A stretch of DNA of 64,000 bases, from the NCBI GenBank assembly GCA_964016885.1, contig OZ024744.1, positions 24,226,798 through 24,290,797 of the forward strand. Reading direction: 5' to 3'. Shown here piece by piece: positions 13,801 to 28,117 of this stretch. Position 1 is the first letter of the stretch. Each line of letters starts with the position of its first letter. The position numbers and the translations under genes were made by a program. The notes beneath the pieces were generated by a model. That model was given only the letters and a program-made list of their open reading frames with translations. It made no database searches and was not told the DNA's origin. This DNA is from Eledone cirrhosa (lineage: Eukaryota > Mollusca > Cephalopoda > Octopoda > Eledonidae).

Positions 13801-16800
13801 AGTTGAATCTTCAAATAAAACTCGTTTTAACAACAGTTGAATCTTAAGATAAACCTCGTTTTAACAACAGTTGCATCTTAAGAACTGGCTCGTTTAAACA
13901 ACAGTTGAATCTTAAGATAAAACACGTTTTAACAACAGTTGAATCTTAAGAACTGACTCGTTTTAACAACAGTTGAATCTTAAGATAAACTCGTTTTAAC
14001 AACAGTTGAATCTTAAGAACTGACTCGTTTTAACAACAGCTGAATCTTAAGATAAAGCTCGTTTTAACAACAGTTGAATCTTAAGAACTGACTCGTTTTA
14101 ACAACAGTTCAACCTTAAGAACTGACTCGTTTTAACAACTGTTGAATCTTCAAATAAAACTCGTTTTAACAACAGTTGAATCTTAAGAACTGACTCGTTT
14201 TAACAACAGTTCAACCTTAAGAACTGACTCGTTTTAACAACAGTTGAATCTTCAAATAAAACTCGTTTTAACAACAGTTGAATCTTAAGAATTGACTCGT
14301 TTTAACAACAGTTGAATCTTAAGACAAAACCCGTTTTAACAACAGTTGAATCTTAAGAACTGACTCGTTTTAACAACAGTTGAATCTTAAGATAAAACTC
14401 GTTTTAGCAACAGTTGAATCTTAAGAACTGACTCGCTTTATCAACAGTTGAATCTTAAGATAAACTCGTTTTAACAACAGTTGAATCTTAAGAACTGACT
14501 CGTTTTAACAACAGCTGAATCTTAAGATAAAACTCGTATTAACAACAGTTGAATCTCAAGAACTGACTCGTCTTAACAACAGTTGAATCTTAAGAACTGA
14601 CTCGTTTTATAAACAGTTCAACCTTAAGAACTGACTCGTTTTAACAACAGTTGAATATTAAAAACTGACTAGTTTTAACCGCAGCTGAATCTTATAATAC
14701 AACTCGTTTTAACAACAGTTGAATCTTCAGATAAAACTCGTTTTAACAACAGATGATTCTCAAGAACTGACTCGTTTTAACAACAGTTGAATCTTAAGAT
14801 AAAACTCGTTTTAACAACAGTTGAATCTTAAGAACTGACTCGTATTAACAACAATTGAATCTTAAGATAACATTCGTTTTAACAACGGTTGCATCTTAAG
14901 AACTGACTCGTTTTAACGACAGTTGAATCTTAAGATAAACCTTGTTTTAACAACGGTTGAATCTTAAGAACTGACTCGTTTTATCAACAGTTCAACCTTA
15001 AGAACTGACTCATTTTAACTACAGTTGAATCCTCAAATAAAACTCGTTTTAACAACAGTTGAATGTTAAGAACTGATTCGTTTTAACAACAGCTAAATCT
15101 TAAGATAAACTCGTTTTAACAACAGTTGAATCTTAAGATAAACCTCGTTTTAACAACAGTTTAATCTTAAGAACTGACTCGTTTTAACAACAGTTGAATA
15201 TTAAGATAAAATTCGTTTTAACAACAGTTGAATCTTAAGAGCTGATTCGTTTTAACAACAGTTCAAACTTAAGAACTGTCTCGTTTTAACAACAGTTGAA
15301 TCTTAAGAACTGACTCGTTTTAACAACAGTTGAATCTTATGAACTGACTCGTTTTAACAACAGTTGAATCTTATGATAAAACCCATTTTAACAACAGTTG
15401 AATCTTAAGATTAAACTCGTTTTAACAACAGTTGAATCTTAAGAACTGATTCGTTTTAACAACAGTTCAAACTTAAGAACTGACTCGTATTAAGAACAGT
15501 TGAATCTTATTATAAAACTCATTTTAACAACAGTTGAATCTTAAGAACTGATTCGTTTTAACAACAGATGAATCTTAAGATAAACCTCGTTTTAACAACA
15601 GTTGCATCTTAAGAACTGGCTCGTTTAAACAACAGTTGAATCTTAAGATAAAACACGTTTTAACAACAGTTGAATCTTAAGAACTGAGTCGTTTTAACAA
15701 CAGTTGAATCTTAAGAACTGATTCGTTTTAACAACAGTTCAAACTTAAGAACAGACTCGTATTAACAACAGTTGAATCTTATTATAAAACTCATTTATCA
15801 ACAGTTCAACCTTAAGAACTGACTCGTTTTAACAACAGTTGAATCTTCAAATAAACCTCGTTTTAACAACAGTTGCATCTTAAGAACTGACTCGTTTTAA
15901 CAACAGTTCAACCTTAAGAACTGACTCGTTTTAACAACAGTTGAATCTTCAAATAAAACTCGTTTTAACAACAGTTGAATCTTAAGAATTGACTCGTTTT
16001 AACAACAGTTGAATCTTAAGACAAAACCCGTTTTAACAACAGTTGAATCTTAAGAACTGACTCGTTTTAACAACAGTTGAATCTTAAGATAAAACTAGTT
16101 TTAACAACAGTTGAATCTTAAGAACTGACTCGTTTTATCAACAGTTGAATCTTAAGATAAACTCGTTTTAACAACAGTTGAATCTTAAGTACTGACTCGT
16201 TTTAACAACAGTTGAATCTTCAAATAAAACTCGTTTTAACAACAGTTGAATCTTAAGAACTGACTCGTTTTAACAACAGTTCAACCTTAAGAACTGACTC
16301 GTTTTAACAACAGTTGAATCTTCAAATAAAACTCGTTTTAACAACAGTTGAATCTTAAGAACTGACTCGTTTTAACAACAGCTGAATCTTAAGATAAAAC
16401 TCGTATTAACAACAGTTGAATCTTAAGAACTGACTCGTTTTAACAACAGTTGAATCTTAAGAACTGACTCGTTTTATAAACAGTTCAACCTCAAGAACTG
16501 ACTCGTTTTAACAACAGTTGAATCTTAAAAACGGACTCGTTTTAACCGCAGCTGAATCTTATAAAACAACTCGTTTTAACAACAGTTGAATCTTCAGATA
16601 AAACTCGTTTTAACAACAGATGATTCTCAAGAACTGACTCGTTTTAACAACAGTTGAATCTTAAGATAAAACTCGTTTTAACAACAGTTGAATCTTAAGA
16701 ACTGACTCGTATTAACAACAGTTCAACCTTAAGAACTGACTCGTTTTAACAACTGTTGAATCTTCAAATAAAACTCGTTTTAACAACAGTTGAATCTTAA

Positions 16801-17472
16801 GAATTGACTCGTTTTAACAACAATTAAATCTTAAGACAAAACCCGTTTTAACAACAGTTGAATCTTAAGAACTGACTCGTTTTAACAACAGTTGAATCTT
16901 AAGATAAAATTCGTTTTAACAACAGTTGAATCTTAAGAACTAATTCGTTTTAACAACAGTTCAAACTTAAGAACAGACTCGTATTAACAACAGTTGAATC
17001 TTATTATAAAACTCATTTTAACAACAGTTCAACCTTAAGAACTGACTCGTTTTAACAACAGTTGAATCTTCAAATAAACCTCGTTTTAACAACAGTTGCA
17101 TCTTAAGAACTGGCTCGTTTAAACAACAGTTGAATCTTAAGATAAAACTCGTTTTAACAACAGTTGAATCTTAAGAACTGACTCGTTTTAACAACAGTTG
17201 AATCTTCAAATAAAACTCGTTTTAACAACAGTTGAATCTTAAGAACTGACTCGTTTTAACAACAGTTCAACCTTAAGAACTGACTCGTTTTAACAACAGT
17301 TGAATCTTCAAATAAAACTCGTTTTAACAACAGTTGAATCTTAAGATAAACCTCGTTTTAACAACAGTTGCATCTTAAGAACTGGCTCGTTTAAACAACA
17401 GTTGAATCTTAAGAGCTGATTCGTTTTAACAACAGATGAATCTTAAGATAAACCTCGTTTTAACAACAGTTG
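10731..17472 (+). repeat. Right copy of the 6.74-kb segmental duplication
   Basis: This is the partner of 1-6,742 (offset 10,730), carrying the same rare variants in the same order, including CTCGTGTTATAAACAG near 11,887, the TTGAGAAATG variant near 13,063 and CAGCTAAATC near 15,092. At 17,473 it departs from the left copy with TGCATCTTAAGAACTGG, typical of the 2,379-bp HOR, whereas the left copy goes on with TGAATCTTAAGAACTGA. The last part, from about 15,875, also belongs to the 2,379-bp HOR domain. The duplication therefore spans the border between the older 2.7-kb HOR and the 2,379-bp HOR. Confidence 0.93.
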
Positions 17473-20400
17473 CATCTTAAGAACTGGCTCGTTTAAACAA
17501 CAGTTGAATCTTAAGATAAAACACGTTTTAACAACAGTTGAATCTTAAGAACTGAGTCGTTTTAACAACAGTTGAATCTTAAGAACTGATTCGTTTTAAC
17601 AACAGTTCAAACTTAAGAACAGACTCGTATTAACAACAGTTGAATCTTATTATAAAACTCATTTTAACAACAGTTCAACCTTAAGAACTGACTCGTTTTA
17701 ACAACAGTTGAATCTTCAAATAAACCTCGTTTTAACAACAGTTGCATCTTAAGAACTGGCTCGTTTAAACAACAGTTGAATCTTAAGATAAAACTCGTTT
17801 TAACAACAGTTGAATCTTAAGAACTGACTCGTTTTAACAACAGTTGAATCTTCAAATAAAACTCGTTTTAACAACAGTTGAATCTTAAGAACTGACTCAT
17901 TTTAACAACAGTTGAATCTTAAGATAAAATTCGTTTTAACAACAGTTGAATCTTAAGAACTAATTCGTTTTAACAACAGTTCAAACTTAAGAACAGACTC
18001 GTATTAACAACAGTTGAATCTTATTATAAAACTCATTTTAACAACAGTTCAACCTTAAGAACTGACTCGTTTTAACAACAGTTGAATCTTCAAATAAACC
18101 TCGTTTTAACAAAAGTTGCATCTTAAGAACTGGCTCGTTTAAACAACAGTTGAATCTTAAGATAAAACCCGTTTTAACAACAGTTGAATCTTAAGAACTG
18201 ACTCGTTTTAACAACAGTTGAATCTTCAAATAAAACTCGTTTTAACAACAGTTGAATCTTAAGAACTGACTCGTTTTAACAACAGTTCAACCTTAAGAAC
18301 TGACTCGTTTTAACAACAGTTGAATCTTCAAATAAAACTCGTTTTAACAACAGTTGAATCTTAAGAATTGACTCGTTTTAACAACAGTTGAATCTTAAGA
18401 CAAAACCCGTTTTAACAACAGTTGAATCTTAAGAACTGACTCGTTTTAACAACAGTTGAATCTTAAGATAAAACTAGTTTTAACAACAGTTGAATCTTAA
18501 GAACTGACTCGTTTTATCAACAGTTGAATCTTAAGATAAACTCGTTTTAACAACAGTTGAATCTTAAGTACTGACTCGTTTTAACAACAGTTGAATCTTC
18601 AAATAAAACTCGTTTTAACAACAGTTGAATCTTAAGAACTGACTCGTTTTAACAACAGTTCAACCTTAAGAACTGACTCGTTTTAACAACAGTTGAATCT
18701 TCAAATAAAACTCGTTTTAACAACAGTTGAATCTTTAGAACTGACTCGTTTTAACAACAGCTGAATCTTAAGATAAAACTCGTATTAACAACAGTTGAAT
18801 CTTAAGAACTGACTCGTTTTAACAACAGTTGAATCTTAAGAACTGACTCGTTTTATAAACAGTTCAACCTCAAGAACTGACTCGTTTTAACAACAGTTGA
18901 ATCTTAAAAACGGACTCGTTTTAACCGCAGCTGAATCTTATAAAACAACTCGTTTTAACAACAGTTGAATCTTCAGATAAAACTCGTTTTAACAACAGAT
19001 GATTCTCAAGAACTGACTCGTTTTAACAACAGTTGAATCTTAAGATAAAACTCGTTTTAACAACAGTTGAATCTTAAGAACTGACTCGTATTAACAACAG
19101 TTCAACCTTAAGAACTGACTCGTTTTAACAACTGTTGAATCTTCAAATAAAACTCGTTTTAACAACAGTTGAATCTTAAGAATTGACTCGTTTTAACAAC
19201 AATTAAATCTTAAGACAAAACCCGTTTTAACAACAGTTGAATCTTAAGAACTGACTCGTTTTAACAACAGTTGAATCTTAAGATAAAATTCGTTTTAACA
19301 ACAGTTGAATCTTAAGAACTAATTCGTTTTAACAACAGTTCAAACTTAAGAACAGACTCGTATTAACAACAGTTGAATATAATTATAAAACTCATTTTAA
19401 CAACAGTTCAACCTTAAGAATTGACTCGTTTTAACAACAGTTGAATCTTCAAATAAACCTCGTTTTAACAACAGTTGCATCTTAAGAACTGGCTCGTTTA
19501 AACAACAGTTGAATCTTAAGATAAAACTCGTTTTAACAACAGTTGAATCTTAAGAACTGACTCGTTTTAACAACAGTTGAATCTTCAAATAAAACTCGTT
19601 TTAACAACAGTTGAATCTTAAGAACTGACTCGTTTTAACAACAGTTCAACCTTAAGATCTGACTCGTTTTAACAACAGTTGAATCTTCAAATAAAACTCG
19701 TTTTAACAACAGTTGAATCTTAAGATAAACCTCGTTTTAACAACAGTTGCATCTTAAGAACTGGCTCGTTTAAACAACAGTTGAATCTTAAGAGCTGATT
19801 CGTTTTAACAACAGATGAATCTTAAGATAAACCTCGTTTTAACAACAGTTGCATCTTAAGAACTGGCTCGTTTAAACAACAGTTGAATCTTAAGATAAAA
19901 CACGTTTTAACAACAGTTGAATCTTAAGAACTGAGTCGTTTTAACAACAGTTGAATCTTAAGAACTGATTCGTTTTAACAACAGTTCAAACTTAAGAACA
20001 GACTCGTATTAACAACAGTTGAATCTTATTATAAAACTCATTTTAACAACAGTTCAACCTTAAGAACTGACTCGTTTTAACAACAGTTGAATCTTCAAAT
20101 AAACCTCGTTTTAACAACAGTTGCATCTTAAGAACTTGCTCGTTTAAACAACAGTTGAATCTTAAGATAAAACTCGTTTTAACAACAGTTGAATCTTAAG
20201 AACTGACTCGTTTTAACAACAGTTGAATCTTCAAATAAAACTCGTTTTAACAACAGTTGAATCTTAAGAACTGACTCATTTTAACAACAGTTGAATCTTA
20301 AGATAAAATTCGTTTTAACAACAGTTGAATCTTAAGAACTAATTCGTTTTAACAACAGTTCAAACTTAAGAACAGACTCGTATTAACAACAGTTGAATCT

Positions 20401-22128
20401 TATTATAAAACTCATTTTAACAACAGTTCAACCTTAAGAACTGACTCGTTTTAACAACAGTTGAATCTTCAAATAAACCTCGTTTTAACAACAGTTGCAT
20501 CTTAAGAACTGGCTCGTTTAAACAACAGTTGAATCTTAAGATAAAACCCGTTTTAACAACAGTTGAATCTTAAGAACTGACTCGTTTTAACAACAGTTGA
20601 ATCTTCAAATAAAACTCGTTTTAACAACAGTTGAATCTTAAGAACTGACTCGTTTTAACAACAGTTCAACCTTAAGAACTGACTCGTTTTAACAACAGTT
20701 GAATCTTCAAATAAAACTCGTTTTAACAACAGTTGAATCTTAAGAATTGACTCGTTTTAACAACAGTTGAATCTTAAGACAAAACCCGTTTTAACAACAG
20801 TTGAATCTTAAGAACTGACTCGTTTTAACAACAGTTGAATCTTAAGATAAAACTAGTTTTAACAACAGTTGAATCTTAAGAACTGACTCGTTTTATCAAC
20901 AGTTGAATCTTAAGATAAACTCGTTTTAACAACAGTTGAATCTTAAGTACTGACTCGTTTTAACAACAGTTGAATCTTCAAATAAAACTCGTTTTAACAA
21001 CAGTTGAATCTTAAGAACTGACTCGTTTTAACAACAGTTCAACCTTAAGAACTGACTCGTTTTAACAACAGTTGAATCTTCAAATAAAACTCGTTTTAAC
21101 AACAGTTGAATCTTAAGAACTGACTCGTTTTAACAACAGCTGAATCTTAAGATAAAACTCGTATTAACAACAGTTGAATCTTAAGAACTGACTCGTTTTA
21201 ACAACAGTTGAATCTTAAGAACTGACTCGTTTTATAAACAGTTCAACCTCAAGAACTGACTCGTTTTAACAACAGTTGAATCTTAAAAACGGACTCGTTT
21301 TAACCGCAGCTGAATCTTATAAAACAACTCGTTTTAACAACAGTTGAATCTTCAGATAAAACTCGTTTTAACAACAGATGATTCTCAAGAACTGACTCGT
21401 TTTAACAACAGTTGAATCTTAAGATAAAACTCGTTTTAACAACAGTTGAATCTTAAGAACTGACTCGTATTAACAACAGTTCAACCTTAAGAACTGACTC
21501 GTTTTAACAACTGTTGAATCTTCAAATAAAACTCGTTTTAACAACAGTTGAATCTTAAGAATTGACTCGTTTTAACGACAATTAAATCTTAAGACAAAAC
21601 CCGTTTTAACAACAGTTGAATCTTAAGAACTGACTCCTTTTAACAACAGTTGAATCTTAAGATAAAATTCGTTTTAACAACAGTTGAATCTTAAGAACTA
21701 ATTCGTTTTAACAACAGTTCAAACTTAAGAACAGACTCGTATTAACAACAGTTGAATCTTATTATAAAACTCATTTTAACAACAGTTCAACCTTAAGAAC
21801 TGACTCGTTTTAACAACAGTTGAATCTTCAAATAAACTTCGTTTTAACAACAGTTGCATCTTAAGAACTGGCTCGTTTAAACAACAGTTGAATCTTAAGA
21901 TAAAACTCGTTTTAACAACAGTTGAATCTTAAGAACTGACTCGTTTTAACAACAGTTGAATCTTCAAATAAAACTCGTTTTAACAACAGTTGAATCTTAA
22001 GAACTGACTCGTTTTAACAACAGTTCAACCTTAAGAACTGACTCGTTTTAACAACAGTTGAATCTTCAAATAAAACTCGTTTTAACAACAGTTGAATCTT
22101 AAGATAAACCTCGTTTTAACAACAGTTG
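15875..22128 (+). repeat. 2,379-bp higher-order repeat, first run
   Basis: The marker ACGGACTCG (in TTAAAAACGGACTCG) lies at 16,531, 18,910 and 21,289, two intervals of exactly 2,379 bp. That is 69 monomers of 34 bp plus one of 33 bp, and one ATAAA monomer per unit is seen (for example near 18,535). Other once-per-unit variants repeat at the same distance: AAGTACTGACTCG, AAAACTAGTTTTAAC, CAATTAAATC, AGAGCTGATTCG and TCTCAAGAACTG. Copies differ by few substitutions, such as GAATCTTTAGAACTG near 18,731 and GTTGAATATAATTATAAAAC near 19,372. The period can be followed back to about 15,875 and forward to about 22,128, where the third unit is interrupted. Confidence 0.9.
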
Positions 22129-23055
22129 AATCTTAAGAATTGACTCGTTTTAACAACAGTTGAATCTTATTATAAAACTCATTTTAACAACAGTTCAACC
22201 TTAAGAACTGACTCGTTTTAACAACAGTTGAATCTTCAAATAAACCTCGTTTTAACAACAGTTGCATCTTAAGAACTGGCTCGTTTAAACAACAGTTGAA
22301 TCTTAAGATAAAACCCGTTTTAACAACAGTTGAATCTTAAGAACTGACTCGTTTTAACAACAGTTGAATCTTCAAATAAAACTCGTTTTAACAACAGTTG
22401 AATCTTAAGAACTGACTCGTTTTAACAACAGTTCAACCTTAAGAACTGACTCGTTTTAACAACAGTTGAATCTTCAAATAAAACTCGTTTTAACAACAGT
22501 TGAATCTTAAGAATTGACTCGTTTTAACAACAGTTGAATCTTAAGACAAAACCCGTTTTAACAACAGTTGAATCTTAAGAACTGACTCGTTTTAACAACA
22601 GTTGAATCTTAAGATAAAACTAGTTTTAACAACAGTTGAATCTTAAGAACTGACTCGTTTTATCAACAGTTGAATCTTAAGATAAACTCGTTTTAACAAC
22701 AGTTGAATCTTAAGTACTGACTCGTTTTAACAACAGTTGAATCTTCAAATAAAACTCGTTTTAACAACAGTTGAATCTTAAGAACTGACTCGTTTTAACA
22801 ACAGTTCAACCTTAAGAACTGACTCGTTTTAACAACAGTTGAATCTTCAAATAAAACTCGTTTTAACAACAGTTGAATCTTAAGAACTGACTCGTTTTAA
22901 CAACAGCTGAATCTTAAGATAAAACTCGTATTAACAACAGTTGAATCTTAAGAACTGACTCGTTTTAACAACAGTTGAATCTTAAGAACTGACTCGTTTT
23001 ATAAACAGTTCAACCTCAAGAACTGACTCGTTTTAACAACAGTTGAATCTTAAAA
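21289..23055 (+). repeat. Truncated 2,379-bp HOR unit lacking 18 monomers (1,767 bp)
   Basis: The next ACGGACTCG marker comes after 1,767 bp rather than 2,379. The difference of 612 bp is exactly 18 monomers. The breakpoint lies at about 22,128-22,175. There the expected TTGCATC monomer is replaced by TTGAATCTTAAGAATTGACTCG-type sequence that jumps directly into the TTATTATAAAACTC monomer. This is an in-register deletion, as expected from unequal crossing-over or replication slippage between monomers. Confidence 0.82.
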
Positions 23056-24926
23056 ACGGACTCGTTTTAACCGCAGCTGAATCTTATAAAACAACTCGTT
23101 TTAACAACAGTTGAATCTTCAGATAAAACTCGTTTTAACAACAGATGATTCTCAAGAACTGACTCGTTTTAACAACAGTTGAATCTTAAGATAAAACTCG
23201 TTTTAACAACAGTTGAATCTTAAGAACTGACTCGTATTAACAACAGTTCAACCTTAAGAACTGACTCGTTTTAACAACTGTTGAATCTTCAAATAAAACT
23301 CGTTTTAACAACAGTTGAATCTTAAGAATTGACTCGTTTTAACGACAATTAAATCTTAAGACAAAACCCGTTTTAACAACAGTTGAATCTTAAGAACTGA
23401 CTCCTTTTAACAACAGTTGAATCTTAAGATAAAATTCGTTTTAACAACAGTTGAATCTTAAGAACTAATTCGTTTTAACAACAGTTCAAACTTAAGAACA
23501 GACTCGTATTAACAACAGTTGAATCTTATTATAAAACTCATTTTAACAACAGTTCAACCTTAAGAACTGACTCGTTTTAACAACAGTTGAATCTTCAAAT
23601 AAACTTCGTTTTAACAACAGTTGCATCTTAAGAACTGGCTCGTTTAAACAACAGTTGAATCTTAAGATAAAACTCGTTTTAACAACAGTTGAATCTTAAG
23701 AACTGACTCGTTTTAACAACAGTTGAATCTTCAAATAAAACTCGTTTTAACAACAGTTGAATCTTAAGAACTGACTCGTTTTAACAACAGTTCAACCTTA
23801 AGAACTGACTCGTTTTAACAACAGTTGAATCTTCAAATAAAACTCGTTTTAACAACAGTTGAATCTTAAGATAAACCTCGTTTTAACAACAGTTGAATCT
23901 TAAGAATTGACTCGTTTTAACAACAGTTGAATCTTAAGACAAAACCCGTTTTAACAACAGTTGAATCTTAAGAACTGACTCGTTTTAACAACAGTTGAAT
24001 CTTAAGATAAAACTCGTTTTAACAACAGTTGAATCTTAAGAACTGACTCGTTTTATCAACAGTTGAATCTTAAGATAAACTCGTTTTAACAACAGTTGAA
24101 TCTTAAGAACTGACTCGTTTTAACAACAGTTGAATATTAAAAACTGACTAGTTTTAACCGCAGCTGAATCTTATAATACAACTCGTTTTAACAACAGTTG
24201 AATCTTCAGATAAAACTCGTTTTAACAACAGATGATTCTCAAGAACTGACTCGTTTTAACAACAGTTGAATCTTAAGAACTGACTCGTATTAACAACAAT
24301 TGAATCTTAAGATAACATTCGTTTTAACAACAGTTGCATCTTAAGAACTGACTCGTTTTAACGACAGTTGAATCTTAAGATAAACCTCGTTTTAACAACG
24401 GTTGAATCTTAAGAACTGACTCGTTTTATCAACAGTTCAACCTTAAGAACTGACTCATTTTAACAACAGTTGAATCCTCAAATAAAACTCGTTTTAACAA
24501 CAGTTGAATGTTAAGAACTGATTCGTTTTAACAACAGCTGAATCTTAAGATAAACTCGTTTTAACAACAGTTGAATCTTAAGATAAACCTCGTTTTAACA
24601 ACAGTTTAATCTTAAGAACTGACTCGTTTTAACAACAGTTGAATCTTAAGATAAAATTCGTTTTAACAACAGTTGAATCTTAAGAGCTGATTCGTTTTAA
24701 CAACAGTTCAAACTTAAGAACTGACTCGTTTTAACAACAGTTGAATCTTAAGATAAAACTCGTTTTAACAACAGTTGAATCTTAAGAACTGACTCGTTTT
24801 AACAACAGTTGAATCTTAAGAACTGACTCGTTTTAACAACAGTTGAATCTTATGATAAAACCCATTTTAACAACAGTTGAATCTTAAGATTTAACTAGTT
24901 TTAACAACAGTTGAATCTTAAGAACT
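22150..24926 (+). repeat. First copy of the 8.56-kb-spaced composite block
   Basis: This block recurs at about 30,712-33,514. The offset is 8,562 at the left, 8,560 after two single-base deletions in the right copy (near 31,003 and 31,148), and 8,594 at the right end because this copy lacks one monomer near 24,278. Shared markers are ACGGACTCG at 23,056 and 31,616, AAACTGACTA at 24,141 and 32,701, and TTAACTAGTT at 24,891 and 33,485. After 24,926 the two copies diverge: this one enters an AACTGG-tailed junction, the other continues AACTGATTCG. Confidence 0.85.
23880..24926 (+). repeat. Island of left-domain satellite type
   Basis: Between two runs of the 2,379-bp HOR, this roughly 1-kb island returns to the variant set of the left block: TTGAATATTAAAAACTGACTAG, TTATAATACAAC, CAACAATTGAATC with GATAACATTCG, CGACAGTTGAATC, CAACGGTTG, GAATCCTCAAATAAAAC, AGTTTAATC and TTATGATAAAACCC, in the same order as about 3,920-4,660. 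It is a mosaic insert or remnant of the older HOR within the newer one. Its right end, TTAAGATTTAACTAGTTTT, is shared only with 33,485. Confidence 0.8.
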
Positions 24927-24945
24927 GGCTCGTTTTAACAACAGT
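24921..24945 (+). other. Recombination junction: AACTGG tail on a canonical monomer
   Basis: Elsewhere in the window the AACTGG tail is followed by a CTCGTTTAAAC start. Here AACTGG (GG at 24,927) is followed by the ordinary CTCGTTTTAAC start, so two monomer types were joined in the middle. To the left is the island of old-type satellite; to the right is the 2,379-bp HOR entered at TCTTCAAATAAACC. The same hybrid occurs at 28,461. Confidence 0.75.
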
Positions 24946-27900
24946 TGAATCTTCAAATAAACCTCGTTTTAACAACAGTTGCATCTTAAGAACTGGCTCG
25001 TTTAAACAACAGTTGAATCTTAAGATAAAACCCGTTTTAACAACAGTTGAATCTTAAGAACTGACTCGTTTTAACAACAGTTGAATCTTCAAATAAAACT
25101 CGTTTTAACAACAGTTGAATCTTAAGAACTGACTCGTTTTAACAACAGTTCAACCTTAAGAACTGACTCGTTTTAACAACAGTTGAATCTTCAAATAAAA
25201 CTCGTTTTAACAACAGTTGAATCTTAAGAATTGACTCGTTTTAACAACAGTTGAATCTTAAGACAAAACCCGTTTTAACAACAGTTGAATCTTAAGAACT
25301 GACTCGTTTTAACAACAGTTGAATCTTAAGATAAAACTAGTTTTAACAACAGTTGAATCTTAAGAACTGACTCGTTTTATCAACAGTTGAATCTTAAGAC
25401 AAACTCGTTTTAACAACAGTTGAATCTTAAGTACTGACTCGTTTTAACAACAGTTGAATCTTCAAATAAAACTCGTTTTAACAACAGTTGAATCTTAAGA
25501 ACTGACTCGTTTTAACAACAGTTCAACCTTAAGAACTGACTCGTTTTAACAACAGTTGAATCTTCAAATAAAACTCGTTTTAACAACAGTTGAATCTTAA
25601 GAACTGACTCGTTTTAACAACAGCTGAATCTTAAGATAAAACTCGTATTAACAACAGTTGAATCTTAAGAACTGACTCGTTTTAACAACAGTTGAATCTT
25701 AAGAACTGACTCGTTTTATAAACAGTTCAACCTCAAGAACTGACTCGTTTTAACAACAGTTGAATCTTAAAAACGGACTCGTTTTAACCGCAGCTGAATC
25801 TTATAAAACAACTCGTTTTAACAACAGATGATTCTCAAGAACTGACTCGTTTTAACAACAGTTGAATCTTAAGATAAAACTCGTTTTAACAACAGTTGAA
25901 TCTTAAGAACTGACTCGTATTAACAACAGTTCAACCTTAAGAACTGACTCGTTTTAACAACTGTTGAATCTTCAAATAAAACTCGTTTTAACAACAGTTG
26001 AATCTTAAGAATTGACTCGTTTTAACAACAATTAAATCTTAAGACAAAACCCGTTTTAACAACAGTTGAATCTTAAGAACTGACTCGTTTTAACAACAGT
26101 TGAATCTTAAGATAAAATTCGTTTTAACAACAGTTGAATCTTAAGAACTAATTCGTTTTAACAACAGTTCAAACTTAAGAACAGACTCGTATTAACAACA
26201 GTTGAATCTTATTATAAAACTCATTTAAACAACAGTTCAACCTTAAGAACTGACTCGTTTTAACAACAGTTGAATCTTCAAATAAACCTCGTTTTAACAA
26301 CAGTTTCATCTTAAGAACTGGCTCGTTTAAACAACAGTTGAATCTTAAGATAAAACTCGTTTTAACAACAGTTGAATCTTAAGAACTGACTCGTTTTAAC
26401 AACAGTTGAATCTTCAAATAAAACTCGTTTTAACAACAGTTGAATCTTAAGAACTGACTCGTTTTAACAACAGTTCAACCTTAAGAACTGACTCGTTTTA
26501 ACAACAGTTGAATCTTCAAATAAAACTCGTTTTAACAACAGTTGAATCTTAAGATAAACCTCGTTTTAACAACAGTTGCATCTTAAGAACTGGCTCGTTT
26601 AAACAACAGTTGAATCTTAAGAGCTGATTCGTTTTAACAACAGATGAATCTTAAGATAAACCTCGTTTTAACAACAGTTGCATCTTAAGAACTGGCTCGT
26701 TTAAACAACAGTTGAATCTTAAGATAAAACACGTTTTAACAACAGTTGAATCTTAAGAACTGAGTCGTTTTAACAACAGTTGAATCTTAAGAACTGATTC
26801 GTTTTAACAACAGTTCAAACTTAAGAACAGACTCGTATTAACAACAGTTGAATCTTATTATAAAACTCATTTTAACAACAGTTCAACCTTAAGAACTGAC
26901 TCGTTTTAACAACAGTTGAATCTTCAAATAAACCTCGTTTTAACAACAGTTGCATCTTAAGAACTGGCTCGTTTAAACAACAGTTGAATCTTAAGATAAA
27001 ACTCGTTTTAACAACAGTTGAATCTTAAGAACTGACTCGTTTTAACAACAGTTGAATCTTCAAATAAAACTCGTTTTAACAACAGTTGAATCTTAAGAAC
27101 TGACTCATTTTAACAACAGTTGAATCTTAAGATAAAATTCGTTTTAACAACAGTTGAATCTTAAGAACTAATTCGTTTTAACAACAGTTCAAACTTAAGA
27201 ACAGACTCGTATTAACAACAGTTGAATCTTATTATAAAACTCATTTTAACAACAGTTCAACCTTAAGAACTGACTCGTTTTAACAACAGTTGAATCTTCA
27301 AATAAACCTCGTTTTAACAACAGTTGCATCTTAAGAACTGGCTCGTTTAAACAACAGTTGAATCTTAAGATAAAACCCGTTTTAACAACAGTTGAATCTT
27401 AAGAACTGACTCGTTTTAACAACAGTTGAATCTTCAAATAAAACTCGTTTTAACAACAGTTGAATCTTAAGAACTGACTCGTTTTAACAACAGTTCAACC
27501 TTAAGAACTGACTCGTTTTAACAACAGTTGAATCTTCAAATAAAACTCGTTTTAACAACAGTTGAATCTTAAGAATTGACTCGTTTTAACAACAGTTGAA
27601 TCTTAAGACAAAACCCGTTTTAACAACAGTTGAATCTTAAGAACTGACTCGTTTTAACAACAGTTGAATCTTAAGATAAAACTAGTTTTAACAACAGTTG
27701 AATCTTAAGAACTGACTCGTTTTATCAACAGTTGAATCTTAAGATAAACTCGTTTTAACAACAGTTGAATCTTAAGTACTGACTCGTTTTAACAACAGTT
27801 GAATCTTCAAATAAAACTCGTTTTAACAACAGTTGAATCTTAAGAACTGACTCGTTTTAACAACAGTTCAACCTTAAGAACTGACTCGTTTTAACAACAG

Positions 27901-28117
27901 TTGAATCTTCAAATAAAACTCGTTTTAACAACAGTTGAATCTTAAGAACTGACTCGTTTTAACAACAGCTGAATCTTAAGATAAAACTCGTATTAACAAC
28001 AGTTGAATCTTAAGAACTGACTCGTTTTAACAACAGTTGAATCTTAAGAACTGACTCGTTTTATAAACAGTTCAACCTCAAGAACTGACTCGTTTTAACA
28101 ACAGTTGAATCTTAAAA

